Of a stretch of 64,000 bases of DNA, positions 24,206 to 32,218 are shown in pieces. Origin of the DNA: Curtobacterium sp. MCLR17_036 (GTDB lineage Bacteria > Actinomycetota > Actinomycetes > Actinomycetales > Microbacteriaceae); assembly GCF_003234445.2 (NCBI RefSeq), contig NZ_CP126269.1, forward strand, positions 1,798,001 through 1,862,000, written 5' to 3'. The first letter of the stretch is position 1; every line of letters begins with the position of its first letter. Both the position numbers and the translations under genes were made by a program. The notes beneath the pieces are model-generated. The model did no database searches, had not been told where the DNA came from, and saw only the letters and a list, made by a program, of their open reading frames with translations.

Positions 24206-24744
24206 GCCGCCTCGCCGACTGGTGGCGTCGGGTGAACGTCGCACTGCAGCCGGGCCCCTCCGACCCCGGCCGCGCAGCCGTCGCCTACCCGGAGCTGAGC
24301 CGCACCGACCGCGCCGCCTTCCTCCGCTGCGAGGGGTACCTGCTGTGGGAGATCGTCGACTCGCGTTCCTCCGGGCGGCAGATCGCCGGTCGCGGCGACG
24401 CCCCGGCGACGAACGGGTGGGTCGTCGTGCCCGGTCGCGCCCACTCCGGGCTCATCGAGGACACGAAGGGCAAGGGGCCGGGCACCGCGGTCATGGCCGC
24501 CGTGGTGCAGTGGCTCGTCGACGCGGGAGCACTCCGACCGCTGACGGCGAGCGTGCGCGCGGCCATCGCCGAGTCCACCGTCGCGGAGCGACTCCGCGAC
24601 CTGCCCGAGTACCACCGCAGCGAGGACGACGCCCGCAGGGCGTGGGACGACGACCTGTGGGAGGTCGACCCACGGCGGATGCTCGTCGTCTACCCACACC
24701 TGGCAGCGGCGAACGCCGACTGGCGGCGAGCGGCAGGGTGCTGA
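24202..24744 (+). CDS. Hypothetical soluble protein, distant paralogue of 19724 product
   Basis: 180 residues from GTG 24202 (MSRLADWWRRVNVALQPG). Aromatic- and acid-rich, without membrane spans. The central VQWLVDAGALRPLTA and the C-terminal DPRRMLVVYPHLAAAN correspond to TAWLEDAGALTSM and HPEAMLAVYPQLATAD of the protein at 19724. The family is unknown to me. Translation probably depends on the overlapping 27-codon frame. A 42-bp palindrome follows at 24779, likely ending the transcript. Confidence 0.65.
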   Translation: MSRLADWWRRVNVALQPGPSDPGRAAVAYPELSRTDRAAFLRCEGYLLWEIVDSRSSGRQIAGRGDAPATNGWVVVPGRAHSGLIEDTKGKGPGTAVMAAVVQWLVDAGALRPLTASVRAAIAESTVAERLRDLPEYHRSEDDARRAWDDDLWEVDPRRMLVVYPHLAAANADWRRAAGC

Positions 24745-24778
24745 CGGACGCGTCGCGCGTGCGATGCGACGTGGTGTC

Positions 24779-24820
24779 GGACGGGAGGCACGGTGCCGGG
24801 CCGCCACGGGCCTCCCGTCC
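24779..24820. repeat. 42-bp palindrome (GGACGGGAGGC/GCCTCCCGTCC), copy A
   Basis: Arms 24779-24789 and 24810-24820 are perfectly complementary (11 bp) around a 20-base loop containing CCGGGCCGCCACGG. A near-identical element, with the same inner sequence, lies at 26506-26547. It is placed 34 bases after a gene and may be a terminator, but the conserved loop shows it is also a dispersed repeat. Confidence 0.75.
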
Positions 24821-24931
24821 GCCTGCTGGTCGCGCAGGTGAGCCGACGCTCCGCACGTCCCCGGTGCTGGGGGTGCCGGCACCGGGGTGCCGGCCCGTAG
24901 CGTCGACGGGCAGGGGAAGGACCGACACGGG

Positions 24932-25684
24932 ATGACACGACGCACCGGCTCCGTCCCGGACGCGCTCGAACGCATCCGGACGGTCGCGCGCCACGACCTC
25001 GCGGATCGGCGGGCAGGCGACCGGGACGACGTGGCAGGCGCGCTCGAGACGCGACTCGAGGCACTCCGGCGGGCTCCCCGGAGCCTCGTCCTGCAACTCG
25101 GCGTCGAGGTGCAGCGCCCCCGGCCCTGGTGGTCACGCTTCGGGCTCGGGCTCGACCAGTACCTCGACCGGACGCCGTTCGAGCCGGTCCGGTCCCTCGC
25201 CGGTCGGACCGGCGCGGGCGCCGCGGTCGACGACCTCGTCTTCGGCACCGTCTACACGGCGGGCGCGTGCGGTCCACGGGACGCAGCGCCCTCGCTGCGC
25301 GACGTGCGGTCGGCGTTCGGCGTCACCACCGCGTTCGCCACCGCGCCCGGCACGCTGTTCCGCTGGCGGAGCCGCGTGCGGATCGTGCAGGTCACGGCGG
25401 CGATCGAGCCCCTGCGCATCGCGCACGTCGTCGCGGAGCAGATCGCCGCGGAGTCTGCGGGGGAGTCCGGCTACTCCGCCGCCGACGGGTGGCACAGTCG
25501 GCACGCACAGTCGCAGTTCCTCACACGGTCGCTCGGTCGCTGGATGGTCGCTCCGCGGAGCGTGCCGGCACTCGCGGCGGGGCTGGTCCAGCGCATCCCG
25601 TGGCTCGACGACGTCGACCGCACCGAGGAACGGCTGCGGACGACCCTGGCGGTCGACGTCGCCCGCCCGGGCGTCAGCCGCTGA
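24932..25684 (+). CDS. Hypothetical protein (250 aa)
   Basis: Starts at ATG 24932 (MTRRTGSVPDALERIRTVARHD) with TAGCGT at 24898-24903 as a possible -10 and AAGGACC about 12 bases upstream. Helical N-terminal third, then alternating short strands and loops; no membrane span or motif that I recognise. The C-terminal part (SQFLTRSLGRWMVAPRSVPALAAGLVQRIPWLDDVDRTEERL) looks globular. Codon use matches neighbours, so it is a real gene of unknown role. It converges with the immunity-like gene, 18 bases apart. Confidence 0.65.
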   Translation: MTRRTGSVPDALERIRTVARHDLADRRAGDRDDVAGALETRLEALRRAPRSLVLQLGVEVQRPRPWWSRFGLGLDQYLDRTPFEPVRSLAGRTGAGAAVDDLVFGTVYTAGACGPRDAAPSLRDVRSAFGVTTAFATAPGTLFRWRSRVRIVQVTAAIEPLRIAHVVAEQIAAESAGESGYSAADGWHSRHAQSQFLTRSLGRWMVAPRSVPALAAGLVQRIPWLDDVDRTEERLRTTLAVDVARPGVSR

Positions 25685-25702
25685 GCCGACCGTCCGCCAC
25701 CG

Positions 25703-26233
25703 TCAGGACCCCTGCAGGCTCGCCTGCACGGCCGCGATGTGCGCCCCGAGTGCGCCGGAGGACAGGAGCCCCGGCCCGAGCGGACCGGTCGGGTCGGTGC
25801 CGACCGGTGGCAGGAGCCGGAGCGCACGACGGACGGGTTCGCTCATCGCAGCGACCTGCCACGCGAGTTCCGCCGAGCCGCCGCGTGCCGGGTCGGCCAG
25901 TTCCGCTGCCCGCGCCGCGTACGCCGCCGCTCCGAGCGCGTGCGCGCCCATGTGTGCGACGGCCGCCGCCTGTCCGGCCGCGCGCGCAGCAGCACGGCCC
26001 GCCGGAGAGGTCGCGGACCGCGCGGCACGCCCCGCCACGAAGCGACGGCGGATCTCGCCGGCGGTGTCGAGCTCCCCGCGGGCGAAGGCCCGGGCACGCT
26101 CGATGCCGTCGCGTGCTCCCTCGTCGCCGTCGGCCTCGGCCTCGAACAGGGCCAGGACGCGTTCCGCGCACGTCGCTGCCCAGCCGGCGAGGACGCGGCG
26201 GTCGTCGTCGTCGAGTGTCTGCACCGATGCCAC
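25703..26233 (-). CDS. Immunity-5-like helical protein
   Basis: 176 residues, almost all helical and Ala-rich. The pattern LAGWAATCAERVLALFE ... ARDGIERARAFARGE ... AARAAGQAAAVAHMGAHALGAAAYAARAAELA is that of the putative immunity (Imm-5-like) proteins: repeated helices with conserved Trp/Cys/Glu at the start and His in the AAVAHMGAHALGAA segment. In polymorphic-toxin systems such proteins neutralise a partner toxin, but no toxin gene is seen nearby, so this is an orphan or a protein with another role. GTG 26233 is chosen for the best-fitting N-terminus; no clear ribosome-binding site exists. Confidence 0.65.
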   Translation of the reverse strand: MASVQTLDDDDRRVLAGWAATCAERVLALFEAEADGDEGARDGIERARAFARGELDTAGEIRRRFVAGRAARSATSPAGRAAARAAGQAAAVAHMGAHALGAAAYAARAAELADPARGGSAELAWQVAAMSEPVRRALRLLPPVGTDPTGPLGPGLLSSGALGAHIAAVQASLQGS

Positions 26234-26322
26234 GGGAGCAGACTCGCACAGCGCGCGTCCGAGCACCACGGCCGTCGACCGTCGACCCGCGTCGGCGCGA
26301 GGGTCGTCGCTACGCTGAGCCG

Positions 26323-26461
26323 ATGACCCCGGACCCCTCCGACACCACGGCCGTCCGCGGCGGGCACGCTCGTGCCCTCCGACGAGCAGGACGACCCGGG
26401 TTGGGCGATCACCGGCACGCTCTCGACGGTCTTCGACGCGACCGCGGAGCGCACCGGCTGA
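26323..26461 (+). pseudogene. Short frameshifted gene remnant
   Basis: ATG 26323 sits 6 bases after TACGCT (26311-26316), a leaderless-type promoter. Its frame starts naturally (MTPDPSDTTAVRG) and then becomes Arg/His-rich. Dropping one base in the GGCGGGC run near 26358 continues as TLVPSDEQDDPGWAITGTLSTVFDATAERTG and stops at 26461, a far more protein-like 45 residues. This suggests a one-base insertion; the product may be a remnant. Confidence is low because the frame is short. Confidence 0.3.
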
Positions 26462-26505
26462 CGACGGCAGGGGAGGCGGCGCGGCTCGCGACGTCCCCGT
26501 GCGTC

Positions 26506-26547
26506 GGCCGGGAGGCCCGGCGCCGGGCCGCCACGGGCCTCCCGTCC
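26506..26547. repeat. 42-bp palindrome, copy B
   Basis: Arms GGCCGGGAGGC (26506-26516) and GCCTCCCGTCC (26537-26547), with the same CCGGGCCGCCACGG loop as copy A at 24779. One arm base differs. It lies 30 bases before the next gene start rather than after a gene, which argues against a simple terminator. Confidence 0.7.
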
Positions 26548-26577
26548 GCCACCTGGTCACGCGAGCGAGGAGACGAC

Positions 26578-26820
26578 GTGGAGTTCCGGAAGACCAGAGG
26601 CCGCAGGGCCGTGCTCGGGCTGTTCCTGGTGGGGCCGCCCGCCCTGTACGAGGTCCGCGAGGGTGACACGACGACCACGGTGGTGTCCGATCAGCTCGCC
26701 GCTGCGCTCGGCGCCTCTGGGCGGGACTACCAAGAGGCACACATGCTCGCCGCCCACCTGTTCGACGCGGGTGACCCGTCCTGGGTCCAGTGGCCGTACG
26801 GAGGAGTCGTCCGGGACTGA
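26578..26820 (+). CDS. Hypothetical protein (80 aa)
   Basis: GTG 26578 with GAGGAG 6 bases upstream decides the start; the frame is open further up but crosses the palindrome. The product MEFRKTRGRRAVLGLFLVGPPALYEVREGD ... YQEAHMLAAHLFDAGDPSWVQWPYGGVVRD looks like a small soluble domain with a buried VLGLFLVGPP strand. No family recognised. Confidence 0.6.
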   Translation: MEFRKTRGRRAVLGLFLVGPPALYEVREGDTTTTVVSDQLAAALGASGRDYQEAHMLAAHLFDAGDPSWVQWPYGGVVRD

Positions 26821-26877
26821 GCGCACGGTCGGCCCGGCGGTGCCGCCGACGACGACGACGAACGCGCGTGCCATCGA

Positions 26878-27055
26878 GTGAGCAGAAGAGGTCGGTTCGT
26901 CCGCCCGGACCCGACGTCTTCTGCTCACGAAGTGCGCCACGAACGCGCCCGTCCAGCCCACACGCCCCGCCCGACGCGCCCGCCCGACGCGTTCGCCCCT
27001 CTTCGTGAGCAGAAGGTGTCGGGTGGCCCGCCCGGACCCGACATCGTCTGCTCAC
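26878..27055. repeat. Pair of GTGAGCAGA palindromes
   Basis: Two inverted-repeat elements: 26878-26928 with arms GTGAGCAGAAG and CTTCTGCTCAC, and 27005-27055 with GTGAGCAGA and TCTGCTCAC. Both enclose the same core, a CCCGCCCGGACCCGAC-like block, and are followed by CGAAGTGC(G/C)CCACGAAC. They are direct copies 127 bases apart in a 350-base gene-free gap (26821-27171). The gap otherwise contains C-rich ACGCGCCCGCCCG microrepeats. Confidence 0.8.
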
Positions 27056-27171
27056 GAAGTGCCCCACGAACCCGCCGGCCGGGCCGGCCGGCACCCCCGA
27101 CGCGCCCGACTGTTGCGCCGTGTGACGGCGGGTCGGGAATACCGAGTCGCACTCTGCGATTGTCGATCCCC

Positions 27172-27936
27172 GTGACGTCCGATCCCAGCACCACCGCGCC
27201 CAGCTCCACCGCCTCGAACAGCACCGACGCCCCCGCATCGTGGGACGCCTGGCGCGAGGCCCGTCGGCAGCGCGTGACCGGCCCGCAGGGCGACCTCGCC
27301 CTCGTCCGGACCGAGTGGCTGCCGGGCGGCGCCGAGCCGGACCTGCAGGCCGTGCTCGACGGGCAGCCCGACACGGTCGTCGCGACGGCCGTGCACCGCC
27401 GCGACCTCGACACCGGTGCCCCGGAGCACGGGTACCGCCTCTGGGACGCGCAGTCCCCGGCGATCCGCTCCTACGTCGACACCCCGGTGTTCCCGTACGA
27501 CCCGTCGTGGCGGATCACCGCGCACTTCGCGCCGGCCGAGCCCGGTCGGACGATCCCGTACGAGCACCTGCGCGACGCCGCCGGCGCCACCCGCGACCTC
27601 GTCGTGCCCGGAGACATCACGGCGACGATCGACGGGCAGGAGTACACCCTCAGCGCCTTCGACGACGACGGCACGCTGCTGCTCGTCTTCGGCGACCCGA
27701 CCAACCGCAGCCACGACGACGCCGACCGCACGTACGGCACCGGCCGGTTCCTGTTCGTCGAGCGCCCCGAGGGGTCGTCGACGGGCCAGGAGTCCGACGT
27801 CGTCCTCGACTTCAACCACGCGTTCGTGCCGCCGTGCGGCTACAGCGACCAGTACAACTGCCCGCTGCCCCCGGCGCAGAACCGCCTGCAGGTCCCCGTG
27901 CACGCCGGCGAGCGGTACGTCGCGCACCGCGACTGA
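27172..27936 (+). CDS. DUF1684 family protein
   Basis: 254 residues from GTG 27172. After a Ser/Thr/Ala-rich N-terminus comes the DUF1684 pattern: SWDAWREARRQRVTGPQGDLALV, then the C-terminal block TYGTGRFLFVE, DFNHAFVPPCGYSDQYNCPLPPAQNRLQVPVHAGER, which is the signature of this family (compare ...NPPCAFTPYATCPLPPPENRLPFAV... type endings). The biochemical function is unknown. The gene is 55 bases upstream of a peptide-type ABC importer operon and probably co-transcribed with it, which suggests a link to the imported substrate. Confidence 0.85.
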   Translation: MTSDPSTTAPSSTASNSTDAPASWDAWREARRQRVTGPQGDLALVRTEWLPGGAEPDLQAVLDGQPDTVVATAVHRRDLDTGAPEHGYRLWDAQSPAIRSYVDTPVFPYDPSWRITAHFAPAEPGRTIPYEHLRDAAGATRDLVVPGDITATIDGQEYTLSAFDDDGTLLLVFGDPTNRSHDDADRTYGTGRFLFVERPEGSSTGQESDVVLDFNHAFVPPCGYSDQYNCPLPPAQNRLQVPVHAGERYVAHRD

Positions 27937-27991
27937 CCCGGCCGCCGACCCCACCACCCAGCACATCCGCAGCACCACCACCAGGAGCCCC

Positions 27992-29491
27992 GTGAAGACC
28001 CGCATCCTCGCGCTCGCCGCCACCGGCGTCGCCCTCAGCCTCGCCCTCGCCGGCTGCTCGTCCCCGAACGGCGGCTCGTCGCGCGGTGCCGACGCCACCG
28101 TCGCGATCGGTTCGCTGTACGAGCCGACCAACCTGTCGAACGTCGACGGCGGCGGCCAGGGCGTCAACGAGGCCTTCCAGGACAACGTCTACGAGGGGCT
28201 GTTCCGCCTCGGTGACGACGGCAAGGTCACCCCGCTGCTCGCGAAGTCGTACGACACGTCGTCCGACGGCCTCACGTACACGTTCACCCTCCGCTCGGGC
28301 GTCACGTTCCACAGCGGCGCGGAGCTCACCAGCGCCGACGTCAAGCGCTCGATCGAGCGGGTCACCGCCGAGGACTCGCAGTCCTCGCGCAAGTCGAGCC
28401 TGGCCGTGGTGCGGTCGATCGAGACACCGGACGACGACACGGTCGTTGTGCACCTGTCCGAGCGGTCGATCTCGTTCGTCTACAACCTGTCCTACGTCTG
28501 GATCGTCCCCGCCGACGAGACCAAGCTGAAGACCGAGGAGGACGGCACCGGGCCGTACACCCTCGGCACCTGGAAGCGCGGCTCCTCGCTCACCCTCGAG
28601 CCCTACGACGGGTACTGGGGGAAGAAGCCGGAGAACGGCGGCGTCGAGTTCGACTACTTCACCAGCGCCTCCACGCTGTCGAACGCGCTGGCGAGCGGCC
28701 GGGTCGACGTCATCACGAGCATCCAGTCGCCGGACGCGCTGTCCCGGTTCACCGCCGACGAATCCAAGTACACCGTCAGCGAGGGGGACTCGACCACGAA
28801 GGAGCTCCTGGCGTTCAACGACGCGAAGGGGCCCTTCACCGACGTCACGCTCCGCCGCGCGATCTCCGCGGCGATCGACCGGAAGGCCCTGCTCGAGGCG
28901 ATCTGGGGCGACTACGGCACGGTGAACGGCTCGATGGTGCCGCCGACCGACCCCTGGTACGAGGACCTGACGAGCGTCAACGCCTACGACCCCGCGAAGG
29001 CGAAGGAGCTGCTCGCCGACGCCGGCCACGCCGACGGCTTCACGTTCACCCTCGACACCCCGTCGTACGACCCGCACCCGGCCGTCGCGCAGTACCTGCA
29101 GAGCGCGCTGCGGAAGGTCGGCGTGACGATGGAGATCAACACGATCAGCGCCGACGAGTGGTACACGAAGGTGTACCAGCAGCACGACTTCGAGGCGACG
29201 CTGCAGGAGCACGTGAACGACCGCGACGTCGTGTTCTACGGCAACCCGGACTTCTACTTCGGGTACGACAACGAGAAGGTGCAGCGCGACATCGCGGACG
29301 CAGAGCAGGCGACCTCCGAGGACCGGCAGACCGAGCTGCTCGCCCAGGCGAACGAGCAGATCGTGCAGGACGCCGCGAGCGCGTGGCTGTACCTGTACCC
29401 GCAGATCGTCGTGTCGGACAAGGACGTCACGGGATACTGGAAGAACGGGCTGAACTCGCAGTTCCCCGTCTCCGGCATCACCGTCTCCTGA
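27992..29491 (+). CDS. Peptide/nickel-type ABC transporter substrate-binding lipoprotein
   Basis: SBP family 5 (DppA/OppA type) lipoprotein, 499 residues. GTG 27992 has CAGGAG 6 bases upstream. The signal peptide ends in the lipobox LALAGC with the lipid-carrying Cys at residue 22. The family blocks follow: NVYEGLFRLGDDGKVTPLLAKSY, GLTYTFTLRSGVTFHSGAELTSADVKRSIER and FTDVTLRRAISAAIDRKALLEAI. It captures the solute outside the membrane and delivers it to the two permeases encoded next. Substrate (oligopeptide, nickel chelate, sugar-peptide) cannot be told from sequence. Confidence 0.94.
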   Translation: MKTRILALAATGVALSLALAGCSSPNGGSSRGADATVAIGSLYEPTNLSNVDGGGQGVNEAFQDNVYEGLFRLGDDGKVTPLLAKSYDTSSDGLTYTFTLRSGVTFHSGAELTSADVKRSIERVTAEDSQSSRKSSLAVVRSIETPDDDTVVVHLSERSISFVYNLSYVWIVPADETKLKTEEDGTGPYTLGTWKRGSSLTLEPYDGYWGKKPENGGVEFDYFTSASTLSNALASGRVDVITSIQSPDALSRFTADESKYTVSEGDSTTKELLAFNDAKGPFTDVTLRRAISAAIDRKALLEAIWGDYGTVNGSMVPPTDPWYEDLTSVNAYDPAKAKELLADAGHADGFTFTLDTPSYDPHPAVAQYLQSALRKVGVTMEINTISADEWYTKVYQQHDFEATLQEHVNDRDVVFYGNPDFYFGYDNEKVQRDIADAEQATSEDRQTELLAQANEQIVQDAASAWLYLYPQIVVSDKDVTGYWKNGLNSQFPVSGITVS

Positions 29492-29547
29492 CCCGCGCGG
29501 ACCGCCGCACCCGCACCCCCACCCCGAGCAAGGACCCGCACCACCGC

Positions 29548-30510
29548 ATGACCGCCTACGTCCTCCGCCGCCTCGGCATCCTCGTGCTCTCGCTCGTGGT
29601 CGCCCTGGTCGTGGTGTTCGCGCTGCTGCGGATCCTGCCGGGGGACCCGGCGAACGCGCTGCTCGCGGCGAACGCCACCCCCGACCAGATCGAGGCGGCG
29701 CGGCGCCAGGTCGGGTCGGACCTGCCGCTGACGCAGCAGTTCGTGCAGTGGGTCGGCCAGGTGCTGCACCTCGACCTCGGCACGTCGTTCACGAGCGGCC
29801 TGCCGGTCCTGCCCGACCTGGCGCAGCGCCTCGTCGTGACCGTGCCGCTGACGCTCATCGCGTTCGTGGTGGCCGTCGTCGCCGCGTGCCTGGTCGGGTT
29901 CGTCGCCGCGGCCCGCGCCGACCGCTGGTACGGCGTGCTGCTGTCCGGGGTGACCCAGCTCGGCATCGCCGTGCCGGTGTTCTGGATCGGCATCCTGCTC
30001 GTGCAGGTCGTGTCGCTGCGCTGGGGCCTGCTGCCGTCGAGCGGCTTCCCCCGCGACGACTGGACCTACCCGGGTGACGCGCTCGAGGCGCTCGCACTGC
30101 CGATCGTCACCGTCGCCGTCGTGATGACCGCGTCGATCGCCCGGTACGTGCGGAGCGCCGTGCTCGACGTGCTCGGGGCCGACCACATCCGGACGGCCCG
30201 GGCGCTCGGCGCCTCCACCGCCTCGGCGTTCCTGCGGCACGGCGTCCGGTCGGCGGTGGTGCCGGTCATCGCGGTGCTCGGCATCGAGCTCGCCTCGACG
30301 TTCCTCGGCGCCGTCGTCGTCGAGAGCGTGTTCGCCCTGCCCGGGCTCGGCAGCATGCTCATCACCGGCATCGAGCAGCACGACTACCCGAGCATCCAGG
30401 GCGTCCTGCTCGTCTCGACGGTCGCCGTGCTCGTCATCGGCTTCGTCGCCGACGTGGTGCAGCGCCTCGTCGACCCGCGCCTGCGCGCGACCGTCTCGGG
30501 GAACCGATGA
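29548..30510 (+). CDS. ABC importer permease (DppB type)
   Basis: 320 residues, six membrane spans. N-terminal RRLGILVLSLVVALVVVFALLRILPGDPA is typical of DppB/OppB. The binding-protein-dependent permease loop (EAA) is seen as IRTARALGASTASAFLRHGVRSAVVPVI. ATG 29548 follows AAGGACC about 13 bases upstream. Its stop overlaps the next permease by 4 bases (ATGA). Forms the translocation pore with the DppC-type partner. Confidence 0.95.
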   Translation: MTAYVLRRLGILVLSLVVALVVVFALLRILPGDPANALLAANATPDQIEAARRQVGSDLPLTQQFVQWVGQVLHLDLGTSFTSGLPVLPDLAQRLVVTVPLTLIAFVVAVVAACLVGFVAAARADRWYGVLLSGVTQLGIAVPVFWIGILLVQVVSLRWGLLPSSGFPRDDWTYPGDALEALALPIVTVAVVMTASIARYVRSAVLDVLGADHIRTARALGASTASAFLRHGVRSAVVPVIAVLGIELASTFLGAVVVESVFALPGLGSMLITGIEQHDYPSIQGVLLVSTVAVLVIGFVADVVQRLVDPRLRATVSGNR

Positions 30511-31412
30511 GCGCCCGCCGGTCGGTGTCCCTGACGGTCGGGACCGTGCTCGTCGGCGTCGTGCTCGTCGCCGCGGTCGTCTCGCTCGTCTGGACGCCCT
30601 ACTCGCTCTACGACACCACGGGCGGTCGGCTCACCCCACCAGGGGCGGCGCACTGGCTCGGCACCGACACCCTCGGCCGCGACCTGGCGACCCAGCTGCT
30701 CGTCGGTGCCCGCATCGCGCTCGCGACCGGGGTCGGCGCCGTGCTCGTCGGCGGGGTGCTCGGCACCGCCGTCGGGCTCGTCGCGGCCTTCGCCCGCCCC
30801 TGGCTCGACGACACGCTCTCGGCCGTGCTCGACATCGTCATCGCGTTCCCGACGCTGCTCGTCGCGATGCTGCTCGTCGCCGCCCGCGGTGCCTCGCTCG
30901 GCACCGCGATCGTCGCGATCGGACTGGTGATGGCGGCGGTCGTCGCCCGGCTCGTCCGCATCCTGGTGCGCCGGGTGCTGCGGCAGGACTTCGTCACCGC
31001 ATCGCGCACCTCCGGCACCTCGTGGCCGCGGATCGTCGTCGAGCACGTGCTGCCGAACGTCTGGCCGACCCTCGCGGTCAACCTGGCGCTGCAGTTCGGG
31101 CTCGCGGTGCTCGCCGAGGCAAGCCTGTCCTACCTCGGCCTCGGTGCCCCGCCGCCGAACGCGTCGTGGGGCCGCATGCTGCAGGACGCCCAGCAGACCG
31201 CCTTCGAGGCGCCCGCCGGCGTCCTCGCCCCCGGCCTCGCGCTCGTCGCCCTCGTCATCGGGGCGAACCTGCTCGCCGACGGCCTGCGTGACGTCGCGGA
31301 CCCGACCCGTCGCCGGCGGCGGGCGGCGCGCCCGGCCGACCCGCGCCTCCAGTCCGACACAGCGGCCAGCGCGACCACCGCGACCGGCGAGACGGACGGG
31401 AGGCCCGTGTGA
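30507..31412 (+). CDS. ABC importer permease (DppC type)
   Basis: 301 residues, about six spans, DppC/OppC type: after the first span comes the family sequence HWLGTDTLGRDLATQLLVGARIAL, and the EAA loop FVTASRTSGTSWPRIVVEHVLPNVWPTLAV. ATG 30507 overlaps the DppB-type stop, and GTG 31409 of the ATPase overlaps its own end. The C-terminus carries a 30-residue Ala/Thr/Arg tail after the last span, longer than usual. Confidence 0.95.
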   Translation: MSARRSVSLTVGTVLVGVVLVAAVVSLVWTPYSLYDTTGGRLTPPGAAHWLGTDTLGRDLATQLLVGARIALATGVGAVLVGGVLGTAVGLVAAFARPWLDDTLSAVLDIVIAFPTLLVAMLLVAARGASLGTAIVAIGLVMAAVVARLVRILVRRVLRQDFVTASRTSGTSWPRIVVEHVLPNVWPTLAVNLALQFGLAVLAEASLSYLGLGAPPPNASWGRMLQDAQQTAFEAPAGVLAPGLALVALVIGANLLADGLRDVADPTRRRRRAARPADPRLQSDTAASATTATGETDGRPV

Positions 31413-32218
31413 ACCCCGCCATCGAGGTCACCGACCTGCGCATCACCACCGCCGACGGCGCGACGCTGGTCGACGACGTCACCTTCGCCGTCGACGACGG
31501 CGCCCGCCTCGGCATCGTCGGCGAGTCCGGCAGCGGCAAGTCCCTCACCGCCCTCGCGGTGATGGGCCTGTTGCCGCCCGGACTCCGCGCCGAGGGATCG
31601 GTGCGCGTCGGCGGTGTCGAGGTGCTCGGGGCCCCGGAACGGACGCTCCGCGGCATCCGCGGCGCGGCCGTCGCTCCCGTGTTCCAGGAACCGATGACGG
31701 CACTCGACCCGCTCATGCGGGCCGGTGACCAGATCGCCGAGCCGCTGCGGCGCCACCGCGGCCTGCGCGGTGCCGCGCTCCGTCAGGCCGTGCGCGACGC
31801 GGTCGACGACGTCGCCCTGCCGGACCCGGAGCGGGTCGCCGCCGCGTACCCGTGGGAGCTCTCCGGCGGGCAGCGGCAGCGCGTGGCGGTCGCGATGGCC
31901 CTGGCGTGCCGTCCGCGGGTGCTCATCGCCGACGAGCCGACGACCGCGCTCGACGTGACCGTGCAGGCGCAGGTCCTCGACCTGCTCGACCGCGCCGTCG
32001 CCGACCGCGGCATGGGACTGCTCTTCATCAGCCACGACCTGGCCGTCGTCGCCCGCACCGTCGACCGCGTCCTCGTGCTCGAGCACGGCCGCGCGGTGGA
32101 ACAGGGCGACGTGCGCCGGGTCATCGCCTCGCCCGCCGAGCCGTACACCCGCCGACTCGTCGCGAGTGCACGCGCCCTGCAGGACGCCCTCGACGCCGGA
32201 CGGGGGAACCCTTCGTGA
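31409..32218 (+). CDS. ABC importer ATPase (DppD type)
   Basis: 269 residues. Walker A GESGSGKS at about residues 36-43, Q-loop FQEPMTALDPL, signature LSGGQRQRV, Walker B VLIADEPTTALD and the switch His in LLFISHDLAVV are all intact. It lacks the long C-terminal oligopeptide-family cysteine tail of some DppD proteins. It pairs with the next ATPase to drive import. Start GTG is set by the GTGA overlap. Confidence 0.94.
   Translation: MNPAIEVTDLRITTADGATLVDDVTFAVDDGARLGIVGESGSGKSLTALAVMGLLPPGLRAEGSVRVGGVEVLGAPERTLRGIRGAAVAPVFQEPMTALDPLMRAGDQIAEPLRRHRGLRGAALRQAVRDAVDDVALPDPERVAAAYPWELSGGQRQRVAVAMALACRPRVLIADEPTTALDVTVQAQVLDLLDRAVADRGMGLLFISHDLAVVARTVDRVLVLEHGRAVEQGDVRRVIASPAEPYTRRLVASARALQDALDAGRGNPS

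Noticed and set aside
26821..27171. CRISPR-like array
   Set aside because: Only two copies, each an inverted repeat with conserved interior rather than unique spacers; no cas genes.
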